Source: CAYQDR01 sp964416315 (GTDB lineage Bacteria > Methylomirabilota > Methylomirabilia > Rokubacteriales > DASRDR01). From it: a stretch of 42,194 nucleotides of DNA. The DNA lies in the NCBI GenBank assembly GCA_964416315.1, contig CAYQDR010000027.1, forward strand, positions 1 to 42,194. The letters run 5' to 3'. Numbering within the stretch: position 1 is the first letter of the stretch; each line of letters begins with the position of its first letter. The notes beneath the pieces are model-generated. The model had not been told where the DNA came from and searched no databases. It saw nothing but the letters and a program-made list of their open reading frames with translations. This document shows positions 14,515 through 23,074 of the stretch, one piece after another. The translations under genes were made by a program, and so were the position numbers.

Positions 14515-17500
14515 ATGACGAGACGCCTTGTCGTTGCCCTCGCAGCCCTCGCCCTCCTGGCCTGGAGCCCGCCGGCCTGGGCCGGGCAGCTACACCCCGA
14601 GGTGGACGCCCGGCTCGCGACGCTCCCGCCGGGCGGCATGGCGTCGGTGATCATCGAGCTCGACGACCAGCTCGACCCCCACGCCGCCGCGGCGGTGCAC
14701 CCGCCGCACGCGCGGCGCGCGCGGGGCCGCGCCGTCGTGGACGCCCTGCAAGATCACGCCAACCGGAACCAGGTCGCGATCCGGGCCCTCCTCGCGCAGG
14801 AACAGGCCCGGGGCACGGTCAGCCGCGTCGTCCCGTTCTGGGTCTTCAACGGCCTCGCCGTCACGGCCACGGAGCCCGTCATCCGCGCCCTGGCCGCGCG
14901 CCGTGACGTACGCGAGGTCCGCCACGACGCCACGATCCCCGCGCCCGTGCCGACGCCGGCGAGCACGAACCCGGCCGCCGGTCCGAGCGAGTGGAACATC
15001 GAGCAGATCGGCGCGCCCGACGTCTGGGCCCTCGACCCGAACTACACCGGCGTGGGCTCGGTGGTCGGGAGCTTCGACACGGGCGTGGACGGCACTCACC
15101 CCGACCTCGCGCCCCGCTACCGCGGCAACGACGCGATCAGCTGGTTCGACCCCTACGGCGAGCACGCCAGCCCCTTCGACGCCAACGGTCACGGCACGCA
15201 CACGACCGGGACCGCCGTCGGCGGCGACGCGAGCGGGTTCAACATCGGGGTCGCCCCCGGGGCGCGGTGGATCGCCGCCAAGGCGTGGAACGACTTCGGG
15301 CTGGCTTTCATCTCCCGGTTCCACGAGATCTTCCAGTGGTTCCTCGCGCCCGGCGGGGACCCGGCCAACGCGCCGGACGCCGTGAACATGTCCTGGGGGC
15401 TCGCGGACCCTGGCTGCTTCACCGACTTCCTGCCCGACATCCAGGCGCTGCGCGCCGCGGGCATTTTCCCCGCGGTCGCGTCCGGCAACGAGGGGCCCGA
15501 CCCCGGCAGCGTCCGAAGCCCGGGGAACTACGCGGACTCCTTCGCGGTGGGCGCGTACGAGCCGTTCTTCGACGACGCCGCATGGTTCAGCGGCCGCGGG
15601 CCTTCTCCCTGCGACGGCGGCATCAAGCCGGACCTCGCGGCGCCGGGGGTGAGCATCAACTCGACGTGGCCGGACGGCTACTACGTGGCGCTCGACGGCA
15701 CGTCCATGGCGACGCCGCACGTCACGGGCTCGGTCGCCGTTCTGAGGTCCATCGATCCCGCCCTCACGGTGGACGAGCTGGAAGACGTCCTCCGGCAGGG
15801 CGCGCTCGACAAAGGCCTGACGGGCCCCGACAACGACTCCGGCGCCGGCCTGCTCGACCTCTACCAGTCGGCCCTGATCGTCCTGACGGGCACGGGACGT
15901 CCGACCGTCACGATCACCGCCACCACGCCGACGGCGACCGAGGCGCCGCTCGTCGCCGGCCTCCTCACGGTCACCCGGTCGGGCGCGACGGACGCGGACC
16001 TGACGGTCCGCTACACGGTCGGGGGCACCGCGACGCCCGGCAGCGACTACGTCGCGCTCCCGGGCACCGTGACGATCCCGGCGGGCTCCGCGACCGCGAC
16101 GATCCTCGTCACGCCGCTCGACGACTCGGTGCCCGAGGTGGCGGAGACGGTGATCGTGACGCTCAGCCAGGACCCGGCCTACGTCCCGGCGCGCCCGAAC
16201 AGCGCCACCGTGACCGTCGTCAGCGACGAGGTCCCGGGCGACCTCGTGATCACGTCGTTCTCGGCCCCCGCGACGGGCGCGGCCGGCGAGAGCATCAGCC
16301 TCACCGACACGACCAAGAACCAGGGAGCCGGCCCGACCGACCCCTCCACGACGCGCTTCTACCTCTCCAGCGACACGACGCTCGACGCCGCGGACGTCCT
16401 GCTGGGCAGCCGCGCCGTGCCCGCGCTGTCGCCCGGGGCGGCGAGCACGGCCACGACCACCGTGACCATCCCCGCCGGCACTGCCGCGGGCTTCTACCGC
16501 ATCATCGCGAAGGCGGACGCCGACGACGCCGTCCCCGAGAGTGACGAGGGGAACAACAGTGCCCTCGCCTCGATCCGGATCGGCCCGGACCTCGTCGTCT
16601 ACTCGATCTCCGCGCCCACGACGGCGGGGGCGGGCCAGACGATCTCGGTCTCGGACACGATCAAGAACCAGGGGGTGGGCTCGGCCGGCGCCTCGACCAC
16701 CCGTTTCTACTTCTCGAGCGTGTGGATCCTGGACGGGACGGAAACCCCGCTCGGCAGCCGGGGGGTCCCGGCCCTGGCGCCCGGCGCGACCAGCGCCGGG
16801 ACGACCTCGCTGACGCTGCCCTCGGGGCTCGCGGTCGGCATCTACTACATCCTCGCCAAGGCGGACGGCGACGGCGCGGTCGGCGAGAGCGACGAGGCGA
16901 ACAACGTCGCCTCCCAGGCCATCCGGATCGGCCCCGACCTGCTCGTGTCGGCGCTGTCGGCACCGAACCCGTCGGCGGCCGGCCAGACCATCACCGTGTC
17001 GGACACCACGAAGAACCAGGGCGGAGGCCCGGCCGGCGCCTCGACCACCCGCCTCTACTTCTCGACCGACTGGGCCTTCGACGCGGGCGACACCTTCCTC
17101 GGGAGCCGGCCGGTCCCGGCGCTCGCCGGCGGGGCGTCCAGCTCGGGCACGACATCGGTGACCATCCCGGCGGGGACCGCGGTCGGGACCTACTACATCA
17201 TCGCGAGGGCCGACGCCGACGCCGCCGTGACGGAGACCAGCGAGACGAACAACATCACCTTCGCCGCGATCCAACTCGGTCCCGACCTCACCGTCTCGGC
17301 CTTCTCGACGCCCGCGTCCGCCGGCGCCGGCGCGACGATCTCGGTCTCCGACACGACCAAGAACCAGGGGAGCAGCGGGTCCGCGACCTCGACGACCCGC
17401 TTCTATCTGTCCAGCAACAGCGTCGTCGACGCGGGCGACGTCGCGCTCGGCGGCCGCGCGATCCCGGCCCTGGCGGCAGGGGCCACGAGCTCGGGCTCGA

Positions 17501-19029
17501 CCTCCGTCACGATCCCGGCCGGAACCGCCGCGGGCAGCTACTACGTCATCGCCAAGGCCGACGGCGACGGCGTCGTGGCCGAGACGCTCGAGACGAACAA
17601 CATGGCGTTCGCCTCGATCCAGATCGGCCCGGACCTCGTCGTCTCGGCCCTCTCCGTCTCGGGGACGCCGATGGCCGGCGGGGCCGTCACCGTCAGCGAC
17701 ACGACGAAGAACCAGGGCGGCGGGACGGCCGGCGCCTCGACGACGCGCTTCTACTTCTCGACCAACACGATTTGGGACGCCGCCGACACCTTCCTCGGGA
17801 GCCGCGCGGCGCCTGCGCTCGGTCCCGGCGCGTCCAGCTCCGGCTCGACGTCGGTGACGATCCCGGCGGGGACCGCCCCGGGGACGTACTACCTCATCGC
17901 GAAGGCCGACGCCGACCTCGTGGTCGCCGAAACCCAGGAGACCAACAACACGGCGTCCGCCGCCGTCCTGCTCGGCGCGGACCTGATCATCTCGGCGCTG
18001 TCCGCCCCGACGGTCGGCGAGGCCGGCGGCGCGCTCGCCATCTCGGATACGACGAAGAACCAGAGCGGCACCGCCGCCGACGCGTCGACCACGCGCTTCT
18101 ATCTCTCCACCAACGCCACGCTCGACGGCGCCGACGTGTCGCTCGGCAGCCGCGCCGTGCCCGCCCTCGGGGCCAATGCCACGAGCTCGGGGGCGACGAC
18201 GGTCACGATCCCGGCGGGAACGGCGGCCGGCTTCTACTACCTCATCGCCAAGGCCGACGCCGACGGGGCGGTGACGGAGACCCAGGAGGGCAACAACACC
18301 GGCCTCGCCTCGATCCGCATCGGGCCCGACCTGCTCATCACCTCGCTGTCGTCGCCGGCCTACGCGGCGCCGGGTGCGACGTTCAGCCTGGGTGACACGA
18401 CCAAGAACCAGGGCGGCGCCGCGGCCGGCGCCTCGGCGACCCGTCTCTATTTCTCGACGGATCCTTACCTCGACGCGGCGGATACGCTGCTCGGCAGCCG
18501 GGCGGTGCCGGCGCTCGCCGCCGGCGTCTCGAGCGCGGGCTCGACGACGGTGACGCTGCCCGGCGGGCTCGCCGTCGGCATCTACTACCTCCTCGCCCAG
18601 GCGGACGGCGACCAAGGCGTCGCCGAGAGCCAGGAGACGAACAACACCGCCCTGACGTCCATCCGGATCGGCCCGGACCTGCTCGTCTCGACGCTCTCGG
18701 CGCCGGGGCCGGTCGCGGCGGGCGGCACGCTCTCGGTGAGCGACACGACCCGGAACCAGGGGGGTGACACCGCCGCAGCCTCGACGACCCGCTTCTACCT
18801 CTCGACCAATACGGTGCTCGACGCCGCGGATGTCCAGCTCGGCAGCCGGGCCGTCCCGGCGCTGGCGGCGGGCGCCTCGAGCGCGGGGACGACGGCCGTG
18901 ACGATCCCGGCCGGGACCGCGCCCGCGACGTACTACGTGATCGCGAAGAGCGACGCGGACAGCGTGGTCGCCGAGACGAGCGAGACGAACAACACCGCCT
19001 TCGTCGTCCTCCAGGTCACCACGCCCTGA
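14515..19029 (+). CDS. Secreted S8 subtilisin-like protease with Calx-beta and eight CARDB repeats
   Basis: 1504 residues from the ATG at 14515, preceded by GGAGGAG. The frame is open far upstream, but a perfect signal peptide (1-23, ending AWA-GQ) fixes the start. Residues 24-150 form an I9-like propeptide. The S8 catalytic domain follows with Asp188 (SFDTGVDG), His226 (NGHGTHTTG), oxyanion Asn325 (ASGNEG) and Ser397 (GTSMATPH). A Calx-beta domain spans about 463-573 (GTATPGSDYV, VPEVAETVIVTL). From residue 576 to the end come eight CARDB (CARDB/APHP-type adhesion) repeats, each exactly 116 residues, with DTTKNQG and STTRFY(L/F)S landmarks. No sortase or PEP-CTERM signal is seen at the C-terminus, which stops right after repeat 8. 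It is probably an exported, surface-associated protease. Confidence 0.95.
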   Translation: MTRRLVVALAALALLAWSPPAWAGQLHPEVDARLATLPPGGMASVIIELDDQLDPHAAAAVHPPHARRARGRAVVDALQDHANRNQVAIRALLAQEQARGTVSRVVPFWVFNGLAVTATEPVIRALAARRDVREVRHDATIPAPVPTPASTNPAAGPSEWNIEQIGAPDVWALDPNYTGVGSVVGSFDTGVDGTHPDLAPRYRGNDAISWFDPYGEHASPFDANGHGTHTTGTAVGGDASGFNIGVAPGARWIAAKAWNDFGLAFISRFHEIFQWFLAPGGDPANAPDAVNMSWGLADPGCFTDFLPDIQALRAAGIFPAVASGNEGPDPGSVRSPGNYADSFAVGAYEPFFDDAAWFSGRGPSPCDGGIKPDLAAPGVSINSTWPDGYYVALDGTSMATPHVTGSVAVLRSIDPALTVDELEDVLRQGALDKGLTGPDNDSGAGLLDLYQSALIVLTGTGRPTVTITATTPTATEAPLVAGLLTVTRSGATDADLTVRYTVGGTATPGSDYVALPGTVTIPAGSATATILVTPLDDSVPEVAETVIVTLSQDPAYVPARPNSATVTVVSDEVPGDLVITSFSAPATGAAGESISLTDTTKNQGAGPTDPSTTRFYLSSDTTLDAADVLLGSRAVPALSPGAASTATTTVTIPAGTAAGFYRIIAKADADDAVPESDEGNNSALASIRIGPDLVVYSISAPTTAGAGQTISVSDTIKNQGVGSAGASTTRFYFSSVWILDGTETPLGSRGVPALAPGATSAGTTSLTLPSGLAVGIYYILAKADGDGAVGESDEANNVASQAIRIGPDLLVSALSAPNPSAAGQTITVSDTTKNQGGGPAGASTTRLYFSTDWAFDAGDTFLGSRPVPALAGGASSSGTTSVTIPAGTAVGTYYIIARADADAAVTETSETNNITFAAIQLGPDLTVSAFSTPASAGAGATISVSDTTKNQGSSGSATSTTRFYLSSNSVVDAGDVALGGRAIPALAAGATSSGSTSVTIPAGTAAGSYYVIAKADGDGVVAETLETNNMAFASIQIGPDLVVSALSVSGTPMAGGAVTVSDTTKNQGGGTAGASTTRFYFSTNTIWDAADTFLGSRAAPALGPGASSSGSTSVTIPAGTAPGTYYLIAKADADLVVAETQETNNTASAAVLLGADLIISALSAPTVGEAGGALAISDTTKNQSGTAADASTTRFYLSTNATLDGADVSLGSRAVPALGANATSSGATTVTIPAGTAAGFYYLIAKADADGAVTETQEGNNTGLASIRIGPDLLITSLSSPAYAAPGATFSLGDTTKNQGGAAAGASATRLYFSTDPYLDAADTLLGSRAVPALAAGVSSAGSTTVTLPGGLAVGIYYLLAQADGDQGVAESQETNNTALTSIRIGPDLLVSTLSAPGPVAAGGTLSVSDTTRNQGGDTAAASTTRFYLSTNTVLDAADVQLGSRAVPALAAGASSAGTTAVTIPAGTAPATYYVIAKSDADSVVAETSETNNTAFVVLQVTTP
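16240..19023 (+). repeat. Eight tandem 348-bp coding repeats (CARDB units)
   Basis: Units start at 16240, 16588, 16936, 17284, 17632, 17980, 18328 and 18676, each with GAC-CT at the first codons, so the period is exactly 348 bases without any indel. At the protein level each unit runs DL(L/V)(V/I)SxLSAP, DTTKNQG, STTRFYLS, LGSRAVPAL, TIPAGTA, YYxIAKAD and ETNN. The units are clearly diverged in DNA but fixed in length. Confidence 0.95.
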
Positions 19030-19048
19030 GCCCTCTCGCTCCCCGGGC

Positions 19049-19441
19049 TTACGGCGTCAGCGGCTCATTCCGCCGGAGATCCAAGCTGAAGGCGAGCGCC
19101 TCGTCCGCTTCGCGGACGGCCTCGCGCGGCAACGCACCCAGGCGCCTTAGGATCGCCCGCTTCGGGAGCGTCACGATGGTCTCCATCTTGACCACCGACG
19201 CCGTCTTCAGGCCCGCCGCCTGGGCGACCGGCGACGGGTAGGCGATAGGGAAGTGCATCGGATAGCGCCGGGTCGCCACCGACGAAGAAATGAGCGCCAC
19301 GATCACGGTGGCGCCGAAGCGGTTGCCGACGTCGTTCTGGACCACCAGAGCCGGCCGCGTTTTCGCTTTGCTGAAGTCGGTCACGTAGGGAAACGGGACC
19401 AGGACCACGTCGCCGCGGCGGACCTCCGGGACGCGGTCCAC
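19049..19441 (-). CDS. mazF: MazF/PemK-family endoribonuclease toxin
   Basis: 130 residues from GTG at 19441. The frame has the MazF fold landmarks: VRRGDVVLVPFPYVTDFSKAKTRPALVVQND-type N-terminus (GDVVLV loop, RPALVV strand), ATVIVALISS and LKTASVVKMETIVTLPK. Family members cleave single-stranded RNA and are held in check by a cognate antitoxin. The GTG start directly abuts the antitoxin's TAG with no spacer, and GGAGGGGAG in the antitoxin's last codons serves as the ribosome site, so translation is coupled. The toxin converges on the subtilase stop with a gap of 19 bases. Confidence 0.92.
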   Translation of the reverse strand: MDRVPEVRRGDVVLVPFPYVTDFSKAKTRPALVVQNDVGNRFGATVIVALISSSVATRRYPMHFPIAYPSPVAQAAGLKTASVVKMETIVTLPKRAILRRLGALPREAVREADEALAFSLDLRRNEPLTP

Positions 19442-19723
19442 CTACTCCCCTCCCAGCTCATCGAGCACCGCCAGATAGGCCTCCGCATCGGCCAGGTCTT
19501 CCGTTGCCATCGCCTGGTAGCCCTCCCGCGCCAACGCCGCCACTCGGCTCCGCTCCCACACGCGGATCGCTTCTTCCACGACCCGGCTCTTCGTGACCTT
19601 GGCGCGCTTGGCGTGCCGCTCGACCGCCTGGTACACCCGGGGGTCGATCGTCACGCTCAGCTTTTCCCGATGTCCCTGCTTCATCCTCGCCACCGCCTCT
19701 CCATCGGATACTTTATCTGCCAT
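19442..19723 (-). CDS. Ribbon-helix-helix antitoxin for the adjacent MazF-type toxin
   Basis: 93 residues from MADKVSDGEAV (19723). The frame is open further upstream, but that part reads through repeat copy C and is discarded. EKLSVTIDPRVYQAVERHAK is an RHH beta strand plus helix, followed by KVTKSRVVEEAIRVWE (second helix). The C-terminal third (ATEDLADAEAYLAVLDELGGE) is acidic and would be the toxin-binding tail. It normally represses its own operon as a dimer. An AT-rich patch around the start codon (TATTATGGCAGATAAAG on the minus strand) could hold the promoter and operator. Confidence 0.85.
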   Translation of the reverse strand: MADKVSDGEAVARMKQGHREKLSVTIDPRVYQAVERHAKRAKVTKSRVVEEAIRVWERSRVAALAREGYQAMATEDLADAEAYLAVLDELGGE

Positions 19724-19860
19724 AATATCTGACGGCCTGTCGCCGGTCAAAAGCCCTCTCACCCCCGGTCCCCCGGCCGTACGCTCGGGCAAGGTGCTGA
19801 TAAGTGACGGCGCCTGAGACTCCTCCCTCTCCCTCGCGCGGAGGGGGAGGAAGCCGGGGG

Positions 19861-19927
19861 GCCACCCCGGGTGGCGCCGGGTGAGCCCCGCGGGGTCCCG
19901 GGCGGATGGGGGACCCGGGGTGGCCAC
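19861..19927 (+). repeat. Interspersed palindromic element, copy C (short form)
   Basis: 67 bases with perfect 12-bp terminal inverted repeats, GCCACCCCGGGT and ACCCGGGGTGGC. It shares GGCGCCGGGTGAGCCCCGCG and the following GGGTCCCGGGCGGATGGGGG with copy A but lacks the central hairpin and right half, so it is an internally deleted copy. It lies between the permease stop and the antitoxin promoter region. Confidence 0.8.
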
Positions 19928-19932
19928 TCAGC

Positions 19933-21054
19933 TCAGTCGAGCGACTTGCGGAAGCGGAGGACCGACAGCGAGAAGATCACGACGCCGAAGATGACGAGGG
20001 GCCAGACGTCGGGCCAGAGGTGCGCGAGGCCCGTCCCCTTCAGGATGATCCCGCGGACGATCCGGAGAAAGTAGGTGATCGGCAGGATCATCGAGAGGTA
20101 CTGAGCCGGCTCCGGCATCCCCTCGAGCGGGAAGAGCAGGCCCGAGAGGTAGATCGAGGGAAGGAAGGTCAGGAAGCTCATCTGCATCGCCTGGGGTATC
20201 GTCCGGGCGACGGTGGAGACGTAGAGCCCGATCCCCAGCGTCCCCATCATGAAGACAGCCGAGAGCGCGTAGAGGAGCGCGAGGCTCCCGCGGATCGGGA
20301 CGTCGAAGACGTAGTGGGCCACCAGCAGGGCGAGCGTCATCTGCCCGTAGGCCACGAGCAGGTTCGGGACGATCTTCCCCAGCATGATCTCCCAGCGACG
20401 GAGCGGGCTCACGATCAGGGCCTCGAGCGTCCCGCGCTCCCGCTCCCGCACGATCGCCACCGCCATCACGGTGATCGTCGTCTGCATGAGCAGGGCCCCG
20501 ACGAGGCCCGGGACGATGAAGAGCGCCGACTCCTGGTCCGGGTTGTACCAGGCGCGGATGCGGACGTCGAGGCCGAGCTGGTCCGGCCGGAAGGCGCCCC
20601 CGCCGGCCGCCCGCGCGAGGATGTCGAGCGAGCGCGAGAGCCCCAGCGCGTTCGCCGCGTTCACGGCGGAGACGGCCACCTGCGGGTCGGAGGCGTCCAC
20701 GATCACCTGGATCGCGGCACCGCCGCGTCCCCGGAGGCGCGGGGCGAAGTCCGGCGGGATCACGATGGCGACCTTGGCCCGTCCCGTGTCGATCAGCCGC
20801 GTCACCTCGTCGTGCGAGCGCGCGTAGTAGCGGAGGTCGAAGTACTGGCTGTTCGCGAAGGCCTCGAGCAGAGTCTGGGCCTCGACGTCGCGCGACTGGT
20901 CGAAGACCACGGTCGCCAGGTGCTTGACATCGGTGTTGATCGCGTAGCCGAAGATGAAGAGCATCAGCACCGGCATGAACAGCGTGAGGGTGAGCGCCAT
21001 CGGGTCGCGGCGGAGCTGGACGAACTCCTTCCAGATCATCCCGAGGAGCCGCAC
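19933..21054 (-). CDS. ABC-2 type transporter permease (YhhJ/YbhR-like)
   Basis: 373 residues. The start MRLLGMIWKEFVQLRRDPMA is the classic cytoplasmic lead of ABC-2 permeases, followed by one membrane helix (LTLTLFMPVLMLFIFGYAI), a large periplasmic domain (about 45-170) and five C-terminal membrane helices. ERERGTLEALIVSPL is the ABC-2 coupling motif, and the YLSGLLFPLEGMP segment is typical. The partner ATPase is at 22077-23069 and a HlyD adaptor at 26534-27847, as in YbhGFSR-type exporters, although only one permease is present here. The gene follows the cyclase-family gene by 10 bases. The substrate is unknown; drugs or lipophilic compounds are usual for the family. Confidence 0.92.
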   Translation of the reverse strand: MRLLGMIWKEFVQLRRDPMALTLTLFMPVLMLFIFGYAINTDVKHLATVVFDQSRDVEAQTLLEAFANSQYFDLRYYARSHDEVTRLIDTGRAKVAIVIPPDFAPRLRGRGGAAIQVIVDASDPQVAVSAVNAANALGLSRSLDILARAAGGGAFRPDQLGLDVRIRAWYNPDQESALFIVPGLVGALLMQTTITVMAVAIVRERERGTLEALIVSPLRRWEIMLGKIVPNLLVAYGQMTLALLVAHYVFDVPIRGSLALLYALSAVFMMGTLGIGLYVSTVARTIPQAMQMSFLTFLPSIYLSGLLFPLEGMPEPAQYLSMILPITYFLRIVRGIILKGTGLAHLWPDVWPLVIFGVVIFSLSVLRFRKSLD

Positions 21055-21064
21055 GCCGCCCCCT

Positions 21065-21988
21065 TCAGAACACCGCGAGGGGGTTGGCCGGGGACCCCGT
21101 CCCGCCGACCACCCGGAGCGGCGCGACGATCAGCAGAAACTCGTAGCGCCCCTCTGCTCGGCAGGCCTCGGCCAGCGGCGCGAGGAGGGCGTTGTCCACG
21201 AGGGCGACCCCGTAGGCAAAGATCGCGCCGTGGACGCTCCAGGGGATGTCGTAGCCGTTCGGGATGAGGTCCAGCATGTCCCAGACGAGCACCGCCGCGT
21301 CGTGGTCCCGGAGAAACGGCAGGCAGGAGGCATGGAGCCCGGGCCGGGCCGAGCCGACGGGGATCCCGTACGGCCGGTCCGGGTGCGCCGCCTGCCACGC
21401 CTCGCGGCCCGAGTAGACACAGGCGGCGTCGCCCGGCTCGAGCGCGACCCCCTCGGCCCGGGCGATCTCCTCGAGCTCCCAGCCGTGGACCGGCCGCTCG
21501 TGGGTGACGCAGGGCTCCCGGCGGTGCTTCGGGACGTCGAGGAGCACGCCCCGCGTGATGAGCCCCTCGCTCCAGTGCTGCACGCCCCCGAACCGGGCGC
21601 CGTCGAAGGTGATCTCGCGTGCCGGGTCGCGGCCGTTCCACATCCCCCCTTCGTCCCACGTGTGGCAGAGGGCGTCGAGGTGCGTCGAGACGAGGCCGTG
21701 GTAGTAGATGCCGTAGAAGTCGGCGGCGAAGCCCCCGGTGCCGCGCGGGACCGTGTGCATCCAGTGCTGGGCGGGCACCGGGTTCCCGGGCCCGGGTGTC
21801 TTGGGGAACTCGCGACTCAGAGAGACCGAGCGGCCGCTCCGCACGAGCGCGGCCGCCGCCACCCGCTTCTTCGCCGTGATCAGGTTCGCCGCCCCCACCT
21901 CGTCGTCCGCGCCCCAGCGCCCCCAGTTCCGGCGCTGCCGGAGGTAGCCCAGGACTTCGTCGCGCGTCGGCACTCGTCGCTCGGCCAT
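21065..21988 (-). CDS. Cyclase-family (kynurenine formamidase-like) metal hydrolase
   Basis: 307 residues, PF04199-type. The metal-binding signature is HGLVSTHLDALCH (family pattern HxGTHxDxPxH, with Val-Ser in place of Gly-Thr), followed later by RGVLLDVP and PHGDAA-like GDAACVYSGRE. Members of this fold hydrolyse formamides or cyclic amides using Mn or Zn. The N-terminal extension NWGRWGADDEVGAANLIT matches the longer bacterial subgroup. It is placed between the ABC ATPase and permease in the same direction, an unusual location that suggests the transporter and this enzyme handle related compounds. The substrate cannot be assigned. Confidence 0.88.
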   Translation of the reverse strand: MAERRVPTRDEVLGYLRQRRNWGRWGADDEVGAANLITAKKRVAAAALVRSGRSVSLSREFPKTPGPGNPVPAQHWMHTVPRGTGGFAADFYGIYYHGLVSTHLDALCHTWDEGGMWNGRDPAREITFDGARFGGVQHWSEGLITRGVLLDVPKHRREPCVTHERPVHGWELEEIARAEGVALEPGDAACVYSGREAWQAAHPDRPYGIPVGSARPGLHASCLPFLRDHDAAVLVWDMLDLIPNGYDIPWSVHGAIFAYGVALVDNALLAPLAEACRAEGRYEFLLIVAPLRVVGGTGSPANPLAVF

Positions 21989-22044
21989 CGCCCCTCCCCC
22001 TGCTAGCTGTCTGCCCGATTGGACCAGGCGCCTCGCGTCAGCGT

Positions 22045-22066
22045 CAAAAGGGGGGCGCAGCCCCCC
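22045..22066 (-). terminator. Hairpin with T run after the ABC ATPase gene
   Basis: On the minus strand, GGGGGGC-TGC-GCCCCCC is followed by TTTT, 11 bases past the ATPase stop at 22077. The shape is that of an intrinsic terminator. The stem is also close to the small hairpins in the repeats at 7819 and 12557, so it may be a repeat fragment. If active, it would reduce read-through from the ATPase into the cyclase and permease genes. Confidence 0.5.
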
Positions 22067-22076
22067 TCCGGGTGAA

Positions 22077-23069
22077 CTAGGAGCCCCGGAGCCCGGTCTC
22101 CGCGCTCAGGGCCCGCAACTGCTCCCGGAGCCGCGTCTTCCGCTCCCGGTCCACGAACGAGATGAAGAGGTCCTCGACCGACGGCGTCGCGACGTGGACC
22201 GAGGCGGGCTGCCCGGCGGCTTCGAGCCGCTGTCGGATCGCCTCGGCGGTCAGGTCGTCGCCCGCCGCGACCACGCGGATCACGGGCCCGTAGCGGACCA
22301 CCTCCTCCGCGGCCGGCCAGTCGGCGAGGACGTCCGTGGCCCGGCGCGGGTCGGGAGTCTCGACCTCGAAGACGGGCTTGCGAAAGCTCTCCGCCTTGAT
22401 CGCCGCGGGGCTGCCCTGGGCCATGATCTGGCCCTGGTAGATGAAGCCGAGGCGGTCGCAGTGCTCCGCCTCGTCCATGTAGTGGGTCGTGACGACCACC
22501 GTGACGCCGCTGTCGGCGAGCCGGCGGATCAGCTCCCAGAAGGTCCGCCGCGACACCGGGTCCACCCCGGCCGTCGGCTCGTCGAGGAACACGAGCCGCG
22601 GCGCGTGGACGAAGGCGCAGGCCAGCGCGAGCCGCTGCCGGTAGCCGCCGGACAGACGGCCGGCGCGGACGTCCTGGCGTCCCACGAGGTCGGCGAGCTG
22701 GATCATCCGCTCGATCCGCTCCCGCCGCTCGCGGGCCGGCACGCCATAGACCGTGGCGTAGAAGGTCAGGTTCTCCTCAGCGGTGAGGTCGTCGTAGAGG
22801 GAGAAGCGCTGCGACATGTAGCCGATCGCGGCCTTGATCCGCTCGGGCTCGCGCCGGAGGTCGAAGCCGAGGACGCGCCCGGTGCCCTCGGTCGGCTCGA
22901 GGATCCCGCAGAGCATCCGGAGGGTGGTCGACTTGCCGGCGCCGTTCGGGCCGAGGAAGCCGTAGAGCTCACCCGCGTGAACGACGAGGTCGATGTGGTC
23001 GACGGCGGTGAACTTGCCGAAGCGCTTGGTGAGCCCCTCGGTGACGACGGCCGGATCCTGCGGCGGCAT
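22077..23069 (-). CDS. ABC transporter ATP-binding protein (YbhF/DrrA-like)
   Basis: 330 residues from MPPQDPAVV (23069). The frame is open further upstream but overlaps the decarboxylase, so it is not extended. It has a single ATPase domain: Walker A GPNGAGKST (about 42-50), Q-loop GYMSQRFSLYDDLTAEEN, signature LSGGYRQRLALA (Tyr in place of the usual Gln), Walker B RLVFLDEPTAGVDP and H-loop TTHYMDEAEHCDRL. The C-terminal 90 residues (VHVATPSVEDLFISFVDRE) are the DrrA/YbhF accessory domain. It energises the ABC-2 permease at 19933-21054. It follows the decarboxylase stop by 5 bases, so the two are probably cotranscribed. Confidence 0.94.
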   Translation of the reverse strand: MPPQDPAVVTEGLTKRFGKFTAVDHIDLVVHAGELYGFLGPNGAGKSTTLRMLCGILEPTEGTGRVLGFDLRREPERIKAAIGYMSQRFSLYDDLTAEENLTFYATVYGVPARERRERIERMIQLADLVGRQDVRAGRLSGGYRQRLALACAFVHAPRLVFLDEPTAGVDPVSRRTFWELIRRLADSGVTVVVTTHYMDEAEHCDRLGFIYQGQIMAQGSPAAIKAESFRKPVFEVETPDPRRATDVLADWPAAEEVVRYGPVIRVVAAGDDLTAEAIRQRLEAAGQPASVHVATPSVEDLFISFVDRERKTRLREQLRALSAETGLRGS

Positions 23070-23074
23070 GCGAC

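Noticed and set aside
14590..18615. A 1341-codon open frame on the minus strand, opposite the subtilase
   Set aside because: Its product is Arg/Gly/Val-rich and repeats with the same 348-base period as the real gene. It exists because the GC-rich third codon positions and the repeats on the plus strand lack complementary stops.
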